A stretch of 44,551 nt of DNA from an uncultured Ruminococcus sp. (GCA_902802795.1 CADCNI010000018.1:1-44551); one strand, 5' to 3'. Positions 28,344-36,636 are shown, counted from the first letter of the stretch. The notes: a model not told the origin generated them from the sequence alone. Program-made: numbers and translations.

Positions 28344-30746
28344 GTGTTTCAGAAAGTGAAATGTATCAATTATTTCTGCACGGCCGTGAGAAACAATATC
28401 TGGGCCTTTATCTGGTTTACGGTAGCATATGCCATTGTGTTTATCATGATACCGGCCAAGATCCTCAATCTTCGCCTGTGTGACGGGAATTTTCTGGACA
28501 ATGCATTGATAAGCATTCTTGTCAGCCAGACGACGCTGACATGTTTGGTGTATGTACTTTCCTTTATGAAAATGTACAACACCCTTACTTTGGTATTGGC
28601 CTTGATTGTGACAATACTGTTCTATTTCAAATTCAAGTACAGAATCAGCTATCGGCAGAAGCTCAATTCGTTTATCTACACGTTTTCAGACGTGATCAAC
28701 GGACAGTTGAAAATTACGCTGATCATCCGCGACTTTTTCAGCACCAGACTCGACAACGCTTCCAACGCTGTAAAGCGGTTTATCAGGTTTTACTTTGACA
28801 AAAACGTAGTGTACCACATCATTGGAACGGTTTGTCTTCTGGTGCTGGGTGTGCGCCGCGGCTATTTTGCCATGACCAGTGAGAGTTTTCCGACCTCCGA
28901 CGTGGCGGTTCATACCTCATGGATCAATTTCCTGGACGCGGGCTATATTTTCAGCGATGGCATCTATCCCTTTGCCATGCACAATGTGGTGTCTTCGTTT
29001 GCCAAGCTGACGCGTATTGACGTGGTAACCGTCATGCGGTTCATCGGTCCGTTTAACGCGATACTGATGGGCGTCATGCTCATGGCGTTTATCACCCGCA
29101 TCTTTAAAAGTCCGGCCGCGTCCATTATCACCGGTCTGATTTACTGCGTGAGCAGCTTCGGCAACGGTGCGGTGGTGGATCGTATGATCTTCTCGGTCCC
29201 ACAGGAATTCGGTATGTTCTACATTATCCCCACGGCTTATTTCATGATACGGTTCCTTGAAGAAGAGAAAACCCTCGACGGCCTTGCCTTTGCGTTTGCC
29301 GCCTCCATGACGGTGGCGGGCCACTTCTATGACGCGATCTTTGCGGTGCCGCTCTGTCTGGCCATCGTGATACCTTACATCCCCCGTCTTTTCAAAAATG
29401 GCATCTTTATCTTTATCAAGATGGTGCTCAGCGTTATTTTAGCGGCGGTTATTTCGCTTGCGCCTTTGATGGTCGGTCTGATGATGGGATATCACTGGCA
29501 GGGTTCTCTTGACTGGGCTGTCAGTATGATGGAATCAGGCGGCGACGACGCGGAAAGCAGCGAAAGTGAAGACAAGCAGAACAACCAGTCTGCCTCCTCT
29601 TCATCCGAATCGGGGGAAGAAGAACAAAAGGAGTCGTTCATACAAAAATCCGTCAACTCATTCGGTTGGATGGCGAAGCAATACACCGATTACTGGGGTA
29701 CCGTGATTTTAGTGTGCATCGGTTTGTCGCTGGCACTCGGTATTCTTGCCCTGATTATCCTGAAAGAAAAAATGGTGGGCAGGGTGGCCATAGGTGTGGC
29801 GCTGAACATGATATTCTTTAATTATCTTCTCATGTACCCGACCTATTACGGTCTTCCCTCTCTCATTGCCACCGATCGAACCATCTACTATCTGGCTTAT
29901 CTCGGGGCGATGGTACTGGGCGTGCCGTTCGGCGTGTTCTGGACTTTCTTTGAGGAGAAGCTGCGCGGTTTCCGCTGGGTTGGTTCCATAGCCATCGTAA
30001 CAGCCACCGCCTGTCTGATTGTCTTTACCGGCGCCACTTTCAGATCAAGCGCTTATTTCCGTTTGACCTATTCCTCTGTGACCGAGCAGTATTATAAGAT
30101 TAAAAACACGCACCGCAAGGACACATGGACGATCGTTTCTACGGTTGACGAACTGTCACTGACGCGAAACAAGGGCTGGCATTACGAGCTGTGGGAATTC
30201 ATTTTCTCGATGGAGCAGTATGAGCCCACCCGTGTGGTGCAGATTCCGACGGAATATGTGTATTTTGTGGTGGAAAAGCGTCCCCTCAAATATGCGGATA
30301 CGACCTATATGGGACAGCCGTTGAGTATCTATGGCAGAATCAGCAAATCGGCGGCCGACCAGTTGTTAACGGAGCGCACCGTTCGCACATACCGCAAGAG
30401 CGACTACTATTCTGATTATGAAATCAGAACGGCGATCATGTCCAAGGCGTATTTCTGGGCGGAGCAGTATATGCAATACTTCCCCGATCAGATGAGGTTG
30501 TATTATGAAGACCGCGATGTTGTCATTTACGAGATCAAGCAGAATATGTATGCCCTGAATAACTTCGCCATTGACTACGGTTACAATACCATCACAATGG
30601 AAGAATGGCTGCTCGAGCATCCCGAAGCGGTCGGTAATGAGCAGACCCCTGTGGTTTCCGACAGTGATCTTGCGGCTGACGAGGCCTCGCTTGCCGACGG
30701 CGGAGATTCGACAGCAGACGCCGGACAAACCGCCGACAATTCCTGA
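28344..30746 (+). CDS. Large polytopic membrane protein, GT-C glycosyltransferase-like
   Basis: 800 residues with about a dozen hydrophobic segments in the first 570. An early outside loop reads PTSDVAVHTSWINFL followed by GIYPFAMHNVV, the acidic-then-His pattern of GT-C lipid-linked-sugar transferases and polysaccharide polymerases. An acidic Ser/Glu-rich insert (about 398-431) divides the membrane region, and the soluble C-terminal part (about 590-770) ends in an Asp/Ala/Thr-rich disordered tail. The start is uncertain: GTG at 28344 lacks a clear ribosome site; a GTG at 28356 is possible. It lies just after the structured RNA candidate. It could transfer a sugar outside or polymerise repeat units. 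No PelB/PelC-type parts are present, as expected without an outer membrane. Confidence 0.7.
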   Translation: MFQKVKCINYFCTAVRNNIWAFIWFTVAYAIVFIMIPAKILNLRLCDGNFLDNALISILVSQTTLTCLVYVLSFMKMYNTLTLVLALIVTILFYFKFKYRISYRQKLNSFIYTFSDVINGQLKITLIIRDFFSTRLDNASNAVKRFIRFYFDKNVVYHIIGTVCLLVLGVRRGYFAMTSESFPTSDVAVHTSWINFLDAGYIFSDGIYPFAMHNVVSSFAKLTRIDVVTVMRFIGPFNAILMGVMLMAFITRIFKSPAASIITGLIYCVSSFGNGAVVDRMIFSVPQEFGMFYIIPTAYFMIRFLEEEKTLDGLAFAFAASMTVAGHFYDAIFAVPLCLAIVIPYIPRLFKNGIFIFIKMVLSVILAAVISLAPLMVGLMMGYHWQGSLDWAVSMMESGGDDAESSESEDKQNNQSASSSSESGEEEQKESFIQKSVNSFGWMAKQYTDYWGTVILVCIGLSLALGILALIILKEKMVGRVAIGVALNMIFFNYLLMYPTYYGLPSLIATDRTIYYLAYLGAMVLGVPFGVFWTFFEEKLRGFRWVGSIAIVTATACLIVFTGATFRSSAYFRLTYSSVTEQYYKIKNTHRKDTWTIVSTVDELSLTRNKGWHYELWEFIFSMEQYEPTRVVQIPTEYVYFVVEKRPLKYADTTYMGQPLSIYGRISKSAADQLLTERTVRTYRKSDYYSDYEIRTAIMSKAYFWAEQYMQYFPDQMRLYYEDRDVVIYEIKQNMYALNNFAIDYGYNTITMEEWLLEHPEAVGNEQTPVVSDSDLAADEASLADGGDSTADAGQTADNS

Positions 30747-30763
30747 TTGTCCGGAGGTAGGCC

Positions 30764-31759
30764 ATGATTAGTGTGATTGTACCCGTTTACAACTGCGGCG
30801 GATTTTTGCAGAGATGCGTCCGTTCGCTGCGTGAGCAGACCTATCAGGATTTACAGATCATTCTGGTGGACGACGGTTCCACTGACGATACCCCTGCGAT
30901 GTGCGACGCGCTGGCGGCGGAGGACGGCAGAATCACCGTTCTTCACCGCCCCAACGGCGGCGTATCTTCCGCGCGGAATGCGGGATTGGCGGCGGCCAAA
31001 GGCGAGTATGTGGCTTTTGCTGACGCGGATGATTATGTCAATCCGGACCATATGATGAATTTGTATGATGTGATGCAGAGACACGGGTGCGATGTGGCGA
31101 TCGGCAGCTATCTCACCGAAAGCGAGAACAAATGTTCTCCGCCCGTGTCCCGTCTGTCCAAAGACGGAAAAACAGGCACAAGCGGTTACAATGAAGTATG
31201 TTATGGCCATGACAGCGCGGTCTGCGAATTACTCGCGGGCGGCGCTGTCGGCGGTTTTGTATGGAACAAGCTGTACCGCCGGGAACTGTTGGAGGGGGCT
31301 TCCTTCCGCGGCGACATCAAAATTCTGGAAGACCTGCTGTTTAATTTCGACGTTTTCCAAAAGGTCAGAACCGCCGTTTATTCGGCGTATCCCTCCTATC
31401 ACTACATCCAGCGGGGACAGAGTGCCATGCACCGGGGATTCGGGGAAGAACACCGTCAAATGGTGCGCACGGCGCGTGAAGTCTGTCAGGCGCTGGCGGG
31501 GGAGAGCAGGGAACTGGCCGATGCGGGCAAGGGACTGCTCGCCACCACGATTCTCTGGGTGGTGGATGTGATGGCGGAATACGGCCCGTATGATAAAGCG
31601 CTCGTGCGGGCGTACCGCGCGGAATTCCGGCCGCTGCGAAAGACATACCTGCGGCTGGGGCGCGTGCCGCTGAGTTATCGGGCGAGCGCGATATTTTTCT
31701 CGATGGGATATCCGGTATTCAAAATTGCCGTCAATACGGTGAGAAAGCTGAAGGGGTGA
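30764..31759 (+). CDS. GT2-family glycosyltransferase
   Basis: Inverting GT-A transferase, 331 residues. N-terminal ISVIVPVYNCGGFL, nucleotide-binding DDGS (36-39 region), RNAGLAAAKGEYVAFADADDY with the metal-binding DAD at 87-89, then VWNKLYRRELL and ILEDLLFNFDVF that match the acceptor-side part of bacterial exopolysaccharide GT2 enzymes. A GGAGG site precedes the ATG 17 nt after the previous stop. The C-terminus is basic and amphipathic, perhaps membrane-associated. Donor and acceptor unknown; likely adds a sugar to a lipid-linked or nascent chain in the same locus. Confidence 0.93.
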   Translation: MISVIVPVYNCGGFLQRCVRSLREQTYQDLQIILVDDGSTDDTPAMCDALAAEDGRITVLHRPNGGVSSARNAGLAAAKGEYVAFADADDYVNPDHMMNLYDVMQRHGCDVAIGSYLTESENKCSPPVSRLSKDGKTGTSGYNEVCYGHDSAVCELLAGGAVGGFVWNKLYRRELLEGASFRGDIKILEDLLFNFDVFQKVRTAVYSAYPSYHYIQRGQSAMHRGFGEEHRQMVRTAREVCQALAGESRELADAGKGLLATTILWVVDVMAEYGPYDKALVRAYRAEFRPLRKTYLRLGRVPLSYRASAIFFSMGYPVFKIAVNTVRKLKG

Positions 31760-31764
31760 AGAGC

Positions 31765-33003
31765 ATGAAGGACAACAAGAACGCTGCCAGCGTGCAGGAC
31801 AAAAAGAAGATTTTGTTTGTCACCAATACGATGGGACGGGCCGGAGCGGAAAAATGCCTTCAGGCGTTGCTGGAACTGCTCGACCCAGCGCAGTACGATC
31901 TCTCGGTTTACTCGATTATCAACCGCGGGGAGCTTTACAGCGATATGCCGGCATACGTGCATATTCTCAACAAAAATCCCTGTACCAAGTCGGTGCTGGA
32001 CAACGCGGGTCTTGCCGCGATTGCCCGACAAATCCTGTGGAGTCTTATCAAAAAATTTCACTTTATCACGTATATACCTTATTTTTTCCGCGTGCTGGCG
32101 CATCAGATCAAAATCAGGCGGCTGGATTTCAGCAAGCTTTTCTGGATGCTGCTGGCGAGAAGCGCCAAGCGTTTTGATGAGGAATATGACCTGGCCGTGG
32201 CCTTTATCGAAGGCGCCGCCACCTATTACGTAGCCGATTATGTCAAAGCGCGGAAAAAGGCAACTTATGTGCATATCGACTATCTGGCGGCGGGTTATGA
32301 CCCCAAGCTGGACAAAAAATATTATGACAAATTTGACCGCGTGTTTTGTGTTTCCGACACAGTGCGGCAGGTCTTTCTCAAAGCCTATCCGGCATATGAA
32401 AACAAAACCTTCTTCTTTCACAACATGGTGCCAAGGGAGCGTATTCTGCGGCTTGCCAAGGAGGGCGAAGGCTTTGCTGACGGCTTTGACGGACTGCGGA
32501 TTCTCACCGTCGGCCGACTGCACTATCAGAAAGCGTATGATTTGGCGATTCCGGCGCTGGCGGAGCTGCGTCGGCGCGGTCATAACGTGCGCTGGTATGT
32601 GATCGGGGAAGGCGCGGAGGAAGATAACCTGCGCGCCCTGATTAAGCAGAACGGCGTGGAGGACAGCTTCATTCTGATGGGTTGTTTTGCCAATCCCTAT
32701 CCTTACATCGCGGGTTGCGACATCTACTCGCAGGTGTCACGCTTTGAGGGGTGGTGCATTGCTCTGGCGGAATCGCTGGTACTGGCGCGTCCCGTTCTGG
32801 CTTCCCGTTGTGCCGGCAACGAGGAACAGGTGACTGACGGCGAAACCGGCGTGCTGATTGACCTTTCCACAGAGAACATCGTGGAGGGTATGGAAAAACT
32901 GATCACGTCGCCTGAATTGCGGGCAAAATTCACACAAAATCTCAGCGGTGTGACGCTTGATTTTAAAAAAGATCTGGAAATGCTTTACGCATTGATCGAT
33001 TGA
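31765..33003 (+). CDS. GT4-family glycosyltransferase
   Basis: Retaining GT-B transferase of about 412 residues. N-terminal KKILFVTNTMGRAGAEKCLQALLELL has the Gly-rich acceptor loop; the C-terminal half has ILTVGRLHYQKAYDLAIPALAEL, YVIGEGAEEDNLR, and SRFEGWCIALAESLVLARPVLAS, the E-x7-E nucleotide-sugar site. I choose the ATG at 31765, 8 nt after AAGGGG, rather than the GTG three codons upstream. It starts 5 bp after the GT2 stop, so the genes are one transcript. Role inferred: sugar addition to the locus polysaccharide. Confidence 0.93.
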   Translation: MKDNKNAASVQDKKKILFVTNTMGRAGAEKCLQALLELLDPAQYDLSVYSIINRGELYSDMPAYVHILNKNPCTKSVLDNAGLAAIARQILWSLIKKFHFITYIPYFFRVLAHQIKIRRLDFSKLFWMLLARSAKRFDEEYDLAVAFIEGAATYYVADYVKARKKATYVHIDYLAAGYDPKLDKKYYDKFDRVFCVSDTVRQVFLKAYPAYENKTFFFHNMVPRERILRLAKEGEGFADGFDGLRILTVGRLHYQKAYDLAIPALAELRRRGHNVRWYVIGEGAEEDNLRALIKQNGVEDSFILMGCFANPYPYIAGCDIYSQVSRFEGWCIALAESLVLARPVLASRCAGNEEQVTDGETGVLIDLSTENIVEGMEKLITSPELRAKFTQNLSGVTLDFKKDLEMLYALID

Positions 33004-33031
33004 TTTGGTTAAATGATGGGGGTGAGTATCC

Positions 33032-33814
33032 ATGACATGCCTGGACAGAAAAACGCTGATCCTGATTCCCGCTTACAATGAAAAGGAAAGCATTGTTCAT
33101 GTACTCAGCAATATACACAGGGAGTGCGGCGATGTAGATGTGCTGGTCGTCAACGACGGGTCACGCGACAACACCGCCGAGATGGCCGAAAAAGCCGGCG
33201 CGATTGTGGTATCACATATCTACAATATGGGGTACGGCGTTTCGCTGCAAACGGGTTACAAATACGCGGTAGATCATGACTATGAGTTCATCATCCAGAT
33301 GGATGCGGACGGACAACATGATGTGTGTAATATCAGAACGATTTATCACGAACTGACGCAGGGAGAGCATCCCTATGACATTGTGATCGGATCCCGCTTT
33401 TTGACGCATGACAGCAAGATGAAGGTGGGTTTTGCCAAAAAAGTTGCCATTGGCTTTTTCAATATGGCGATCAAGATGGTGACGCACAAACGCTTTACTG
33501 ACCCCACATCGGGCTTGCAGGGACTCAGCCGCCGCGCGTTTACGGCCTATTCGCTCTACGATAATTTCGACACCAATTATCCCGACGCCAACATCATTAC
33601 CAAAATGCTGCTCAACGGGTACTGGATGCGAGAGGTTCCGGCGATTATGCATTCCCGTGAAAGCGGCGTGAGTATGCACAGCGGCCTGCGCAAGAATATT
33701 GCCTATATGTTCACTGTCACGCTGAATATCGTAGTGGTGGTCATGCAGTTCCACCTGATCAAGAAGGGCAGAAAGGACATCGTGGAGGATTTTGAAGTCG
33801 GCTTTTCCACATGA
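33032..33814 (+). CDS. DPM1/GtrB-like GT2 glycosyltransferase
   Basis: 260 residues resembling dolichyl/undecaprenyl-phosphate sugar transferases: LILIPAYNEKESI, VVNDGSRDNT (NDGS 41-44), MDADGQHD (DADG 91-94), VIGSRF and the RxFTDPTSGLQGLSRRA segment. A short hydrophobic end (IAYMFTVTLNIVVVVMQFHLI) is a single possible membrane helix. Such enzymes load a sugar on undecaprenyl phosphate, which outside GT-C enzymes then use; the 800-residue GT-C-like protein upstream is a fitting partner. The DUF2304 partner often found next to such genes is absent. Last gene of the locus; a strong terminator follows. Confidence 0.92.
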   Translation: MTCLDRKTLILIPAYNEKESIVHVLSNIHRECGDVDVLVVNDGSRDNTAEMAEKAGAIVVSHIYNMGYGVSLQTGYKYAVDHDYEFIIQMDADGQHDVCNIRTIYHELTQGEHPYDIVIGSRFLTHDSKMKVGFAKKVAIGFFNMAIKMVTHKRFTDPTSGLQGLSRRAFTAYSLYDNFDTNYPDANIITKMLLNGYWMREVPAIMHSRESGVSMHSGLRKNIAYMFTVTLNIVVVVMQFHLIKKGRKDIVEDFEVGFST

Positions 33815-33840
33815 TGGGGCTGTCTGAAAAAATGAGTATG

Positions 33841-33880
33841 AAAAAAGGTGCTGTTGCTTTGCGCGACAGCACCTTTTTTG
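33841..33880 (+). terminator. Terminator of the polysaccharide operon
   Basis: Perfect 14-bp stem AAAAAAGGTGCTGT / ACAGCACCTTTTTT (33841-33854 with 33866-33879), 11-nt loop, T-run built in. It ends the long plus-strand gene run. Confidence 0.92.
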
Positions 33881-33902
33881 TTGGACATTCTGTTTGAGGG
33901 GT

Positions 33903-34397
33903 AAATGAGAATTTAGTGGGGAGTGGGAAGTGGGAAGTGGGAAGTGGGGAGTGGGGAGTGGAGAGAAAAAAGAAGAAAAAGCGAAGCGCAACTAGCGAGC
34001 GAATGCGAGCGTGGGGTCCTAGGGGGCAAGGCTCCCTAGCGGGTCAAGGGCAGAGCCCTTGCGGGAGAGTGAGGGCAGGGCCCTCACAAGTGAGGCGTAG
34101 CCGAACGAGCGGAATGAGCCTCGATCAAGAAGGCAGTCGGGCGAATACGGATAGGCAAACTCCCTGTATTCGCCCTAGCTTCGTCTTGGGTCTTGGCGCG
34201 TCTTGCTCGCGCCGTTTGCGGCGCTTGTGAGGGCCCTGCCCTCACTCTCCCGCAAGGGCGCTGCCCTTGACCTGCCAGGAGGGCCTACCCCCCTCGACTC
34301 CCACGCTCGCATTCGCTCGCTAATTGCGCTTCGCTTTTTCTTCTTTTTTCTTTTTCTCTCCACTCCCCACTTCCCACTCTCCACTAAATTTTCATTT
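33903..34397. repeat. 495-bp palindrome: inverted pair (C/D) of the dispersed repeat
   Basis: The two arms (33903-34138 and 34176-34397) are long imperfect inverted copies. Each tip reads AAATGARAATTTAGTGG followed by GAGTGGGAAGTGGG-type units; then come a purine tract, GCGAATGCGAGCG, a variable hairpin, the AAGGGC/GCCCTT hairpin and a GAGGGC/GCCCTC hairpin. The centre is a 10-bp stem GGGCGAATAC / GTATTCGCCC (34139-34148 with 34166-34175). Copy A (1-219) shares the tip and arm; copy B (22566-22894) shares arm and centre sequence. No coding potential. It separates the plus-strand locus from minus-strand genes. Confidence 0.8.
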
Positions 34398-34414
34398 ATT
34401 ATTCTAACTGACTT

Positions 34415-34810
34415 TCACAAAATATTGCCCCATGTGGGCAGCTCCGTATCGAGGAGATGGTCGAGGGAGGCTTGTATCCGGCAGAGAGTGAGCCGCAGTT
34501 CGGTGTATTGCCCCGCGTCGCAGAGAGGACGCAGCTTCTGCATATCCTCCGAAACGCGTTCCACCTCGTCGTGACGGGAATAGGTGGAGAGTGTCCGGCT
34601 GGATGTCTCCCACGCGCGGCCAAGCCGGTCGATCTCGTGAGTGAGCCGGATGCCCTGTTCATCGGGCATATCGTCCTGTATCTTCATGGCAAGGGTCTGA
34701 CCGATCATCGCCTGCATGCGGCCGTGGGTGTGATGGGTGTTGACCAGCGCGAAGGTGCAGAAGCCGAGCAGGAGCGCGCAGAGCAGCAGGGTGATTTTTT
34801 GGCGGTTCAT
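34415..34810 (-). CDS. DUF4363-family small membrane-anchored protein
   Basis: 131 residues: a basic start, one hydrophobic helix (about 6-24), then a helical extracytoplasmic part with heptad-like charge pattern (RLTHEIDRLGRAWETSSRTLSTYSRHDEVERVSEDMQKL). This, and the overlap with the DUF421 gene (start ATG within its stop, 4 bp), fits DUF4363, the family that regularly follows DUF421 in Clostridia. Role unknown; likely acts with the DUF421 partner in the membrane. The gene ends at the edge of the 495-bp palindrome. Confidence 0.8.
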   Translation of the reverse strand: MNRQKITLLLCALLLGFCTFALVNTHHTHGRMQAMIGQTLAMKIQDDMPDEQGIRLTHEIDRLGRAWETSSRTLSTYSRHDEVERVSEDMQKLRPLCDAGQYTELRLTLCRIQASLDHLLDTELPTWGNIL

Positions 34811-35487
34811 CCGGCCTGCGCCTCCTTTTTAATGATCTGATAGCTGCCGTCGGCGCCGCCGGACAGGATAAAAACCTCGCTCATGGCGAGATGTTCGCGG
34901 GTAACGGTCTGGGTAATTCTGCTTTCCGTCCAGCCTGCGAGCTGCGCGGATTGGGCGTCGATCTCGCCGTCGCTCACCAGAAGAACGTGCAGCCCGTCGC
35001 TGCCGTCGTCTCTGTTCATCTGGGAAGCGGTGACAGGCTGCTGCCCGCTTTTGAGCAGCACGCTGAGCACGCCGTCGGTTTCCACAATGGCATATTCCAC
35101 CGCGCTGATGTCAAAGATATCCTTTTTGCGCAGTTCCTCAAACAAATCCTCGTTGCTCAGGCGCAGCGAACGCATGGCGGCCTGATTGACTTTCCCTTTT
35201 TGAATGACTACGACGGGCATCCCCGCGATGAGCTGACGGAAGCCGCGGTTTTTGAGCATCAGGTAGGACATGCCCATCTCCATCACGACCAGCGTGAAAA
35301 TCGGCACAATGCCGGTGAAGATGGAAATGCCCACCTCCTGCATCGGCATGGCGGCGATGTTGGAGATCATGAGCGTGACCACGATTTCTGAGGCCTGCAT
35401 TTCCTTGATCTGGCGCTTGCCCATCACGCGGACGGCAAAAATGACCACGGCGTATAAAATCACCGTGCGTATCAGCGAGACAAACAT
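34807..35487 (-). CDS. DUF421 (YetF-type) membrane protein
   Basis: 226 residues with three N-terminal membrane helices (MFVSLIRTVILYAVVIFAVRVMGKRQ, then SEIVVTLMISNIAAMP and FTGIVPIFTLVVMEMGMSYLML) and a soluble two-part cytosolic domain (VVVIQKGKVNQAAMRSLRLSNEDLFEELRKKDIFDISAVEYAIVETDGVLSVL), the diagnostic DUF421 pattern. Homologues in Bacillus (YetF, YdfS) are spore-membrane or envelope proteins. GGAGAGG precedes the ATG. It is coupled to the DUF4363 gene downstream. The 210-bp region upstream holds no gene I can support. Confidence 0.93.
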   Translation of the reverse strand: MFVSLIRTVILYAVVIFAVRVMGKRQIKEMQASEIVVTLMISNIAAMPMQEVGISIFTGIVPIFTLVVMEMGMSYLMLKNRGFRQLIAGMPVVVIQKGKVNQAAMRSLRLSNEDLFEELRKKDIFDISAVEYAIVETDGVLSVLLKSGQQPVTASQMNRDDGSDGLHVLLVSDGEIDAQSAQLAGWTESRITQTVTREHLAMSEVFILSGGADGSYQIIKKEAQAG

Positions 35488-35698
35488 AAATCCCTGCCTC
35501 TCCTTTCAAGCGTTCCGGATGTACGGCTGTAAATGCCTGTTTTGATTGCGATAGCATTAGTATGCCCTGCAAAACACCGTTTATGGATGGAGGTAAAGAA
35601 AATATCCTGTCTGTGCAAAACGGAGGCGGTTTTGCTCCACACTGCCATGAAAAATTTTGCCTGCGGTCAGGTTGGGATGGCTGTCGTATGGCCGGCTG

Positions 35699-36256
35699 TC
35701 AGGAGAACGTGACGTCGTTCAGAAATGCGGCATCGGTGCTTTCGTCACCGTAGACAAAGCTGATTTCATACACATCATTACCAAACTGGGTGACATATTG
35801 CATCTGTCGTGCCGAGCCGGCCGGTACGTAGCTTTTGAATGGCTGTCCGTTGATCTTCACATCTGTCGGTGTTCCTGTCGTGGCGAGATGGTACTCGAGC
35901 TTTGTGGCAGCGTTGAAAGTGACGCCGGTGTAAAGTTCGCCCTGCCACCCGATATGCTTGTAGGTAACGCCCATTCCGATCACATCGTGCAGTTCCTCGG
36001 TGATCTGACTGTAAAATCTGGGATAGTGTAGTTCCACGTCGTCAAAATCATCGGGGATCTGATATTGCAGCTCATACAACGATGTGTCTGTCAGGGTGGG
36101 GACATAAGCCTTTTGGGTCTTTTTCTGATTTTTGCCGCAGCCGGACAGCGAGGTGCAGCCCGCCGTCAGAACGACAGCCGCCAGAACCAGCGAGAGAACT
36201 TTTTTGAAAGTTTTCCTTATGATGATACACTCCTTTGTCAATGATCCTGTTTTCAT
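35699..36256 (-). CDS. Small lipoprotein, start unclear
   Basis: Secreted lipoprotein of about 175-185 residues: KKVLSLVLAAVVLTAGCTSLSGCGK offers two Cys, with LTAGC the better lipobox. The mature part (ELQYQIPDDFDDVELHYPRFYSQITEELHDVIGMGVTYKHIGWQGELYTGVTF) is unlike any family I know. The ATG at 36256 overlaps the -10 box of a strong promoter (36255-36283), so it cannot be used by that transcript. The AAAGGAG at 36230-36236 precedes only in-frame ATC (36226, 36223) and ATA (36220) codons. Either a non-AUG start or an upstream transcript is needed. Surface-exposed; function unknown. Confidence 0.65.
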   Translation of the reverse strand: MKTGSLTKECIIIRKTFKKVLSLVLAAVVLTAGCTSLSGCGKNQKKTQKAYVPTLTDTSLYELQYQIPDDFDDVELHYPRFYSQITEELHDVIGMGVTYKHIGWQGELYTGVTFNAATKLEYHLATTGTPTDVKINGQPFKSYVPAGSARQMQYVTQFGNDVYEISFVYGDESTDAAFLNDVTFS

Positions 36257-36283
36257 TATACACCAAAGGACGGTAAATTTCAA
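36255..36283 (-). promoter_or_regulatory. Promoter of small lipoprotein gene
   Basis: Minus strand TTGAAA (36278-36283), 17-bp spacer, perfect TATAAT (36255-36260). Predicted start of transcription is near 36248, followed by AAAGGAG about 12 nt later. Confidence 0.75.
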
Positions 36284-36340
36284 TAGTCCCTCGATAAACG
36301 GCATCTCGAAAAAATAAATGCATTTGTCAACTGCATAAAT

Positions 36341-36381
36341 AAAAGAAAAACCTCTCTTGCCTTAAGAGACAAAAGAGGTTT
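36341..36381 (-). terminator. Terminator of tRNA-Gln(CTG)
   Basis: Minus strand stem AAACCTCT / AGAGGTTT (36374-36381 with 36348-36355) followed by TTCTTTT, just 6 nt past the tRNA CCA end. Confidence 0.8.
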
Positions 36382-36387
36382 CTTTGA

Positions 36388-36461
36388 TGGCTGCGGAACT
36401 AGGATTCGAACCCAGACAAACAGAGTCAGAGTCTGTCGTGCTACCCTTACACAATTCCGCA
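36388..36461 (-). tRNA. tRNA-Gln (CTG)
   Basis: Minus strand: acceptor TGCGGAA pairs with TTCCGCA, anticodon stem ACAGA/TCTGT encloses CTCTGAC with anticodon CTG (reads CAG), T-loop TTCGAATC, encoded CCA. It complements the TTG-anticodon Gln tRNA in the five-tRNA operon. Single gene with its own promoter and terminator. Confidence 0.97.
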
Positions 36462-36510
36462 ATATTTTATTTTGCGCCGCTCGGTGCGATCCCCGCAGGC
36501 GACTTTTATA

Positions 36511-36538
36511 ATTATAATCGTTTTTTTCATTTTGTCAA
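36511..36538 (-). promoter_or_regulatory. Promoter of tRNA-Gln(CTG)
   Basis: Minus strand TTGACA (36533-36538), 16-bp spacer, TATAAT (36511-36516) in a very A/T-rich stretch, about 50 nt before the tRNA. Confidence 0.75.
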
Positions 36539-36607
36539 TAGGTTTTTGCAATTTTTTTTGAATCCTATAAAATAAATGAAAAGCCCGATAAAATTAACAA
36601 AAAACTG

Positions 36608-36636
36608 TTGAATGGTTCTACCCGATACTTTATAAT
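36608..36636 (+). promoter_or_regulatory. Promoter of polyphosphate kinase 2 gene
   Basis: TTGAAT (36608-36613), 17-bp spacer, perfect TATAAT (36631-36636). GGAGG follows before the ATG at 36686. Confidence 0.8.

Noticed and set aside
33915-33965. CRISPR-like or minisatellite array in the GTGGGAA-type units
   Set aside because: The units are 7-10 bp, contiguous without spacers, and form only the tip of the larger palindrome; there are no cas genes.
33903-34397. Small proteins encoded in the 495-bp palindrome
   Set aside because: Open frames there are low-complexity, mirror each other on both strands and break at variable hairpins; no ribosome sites.
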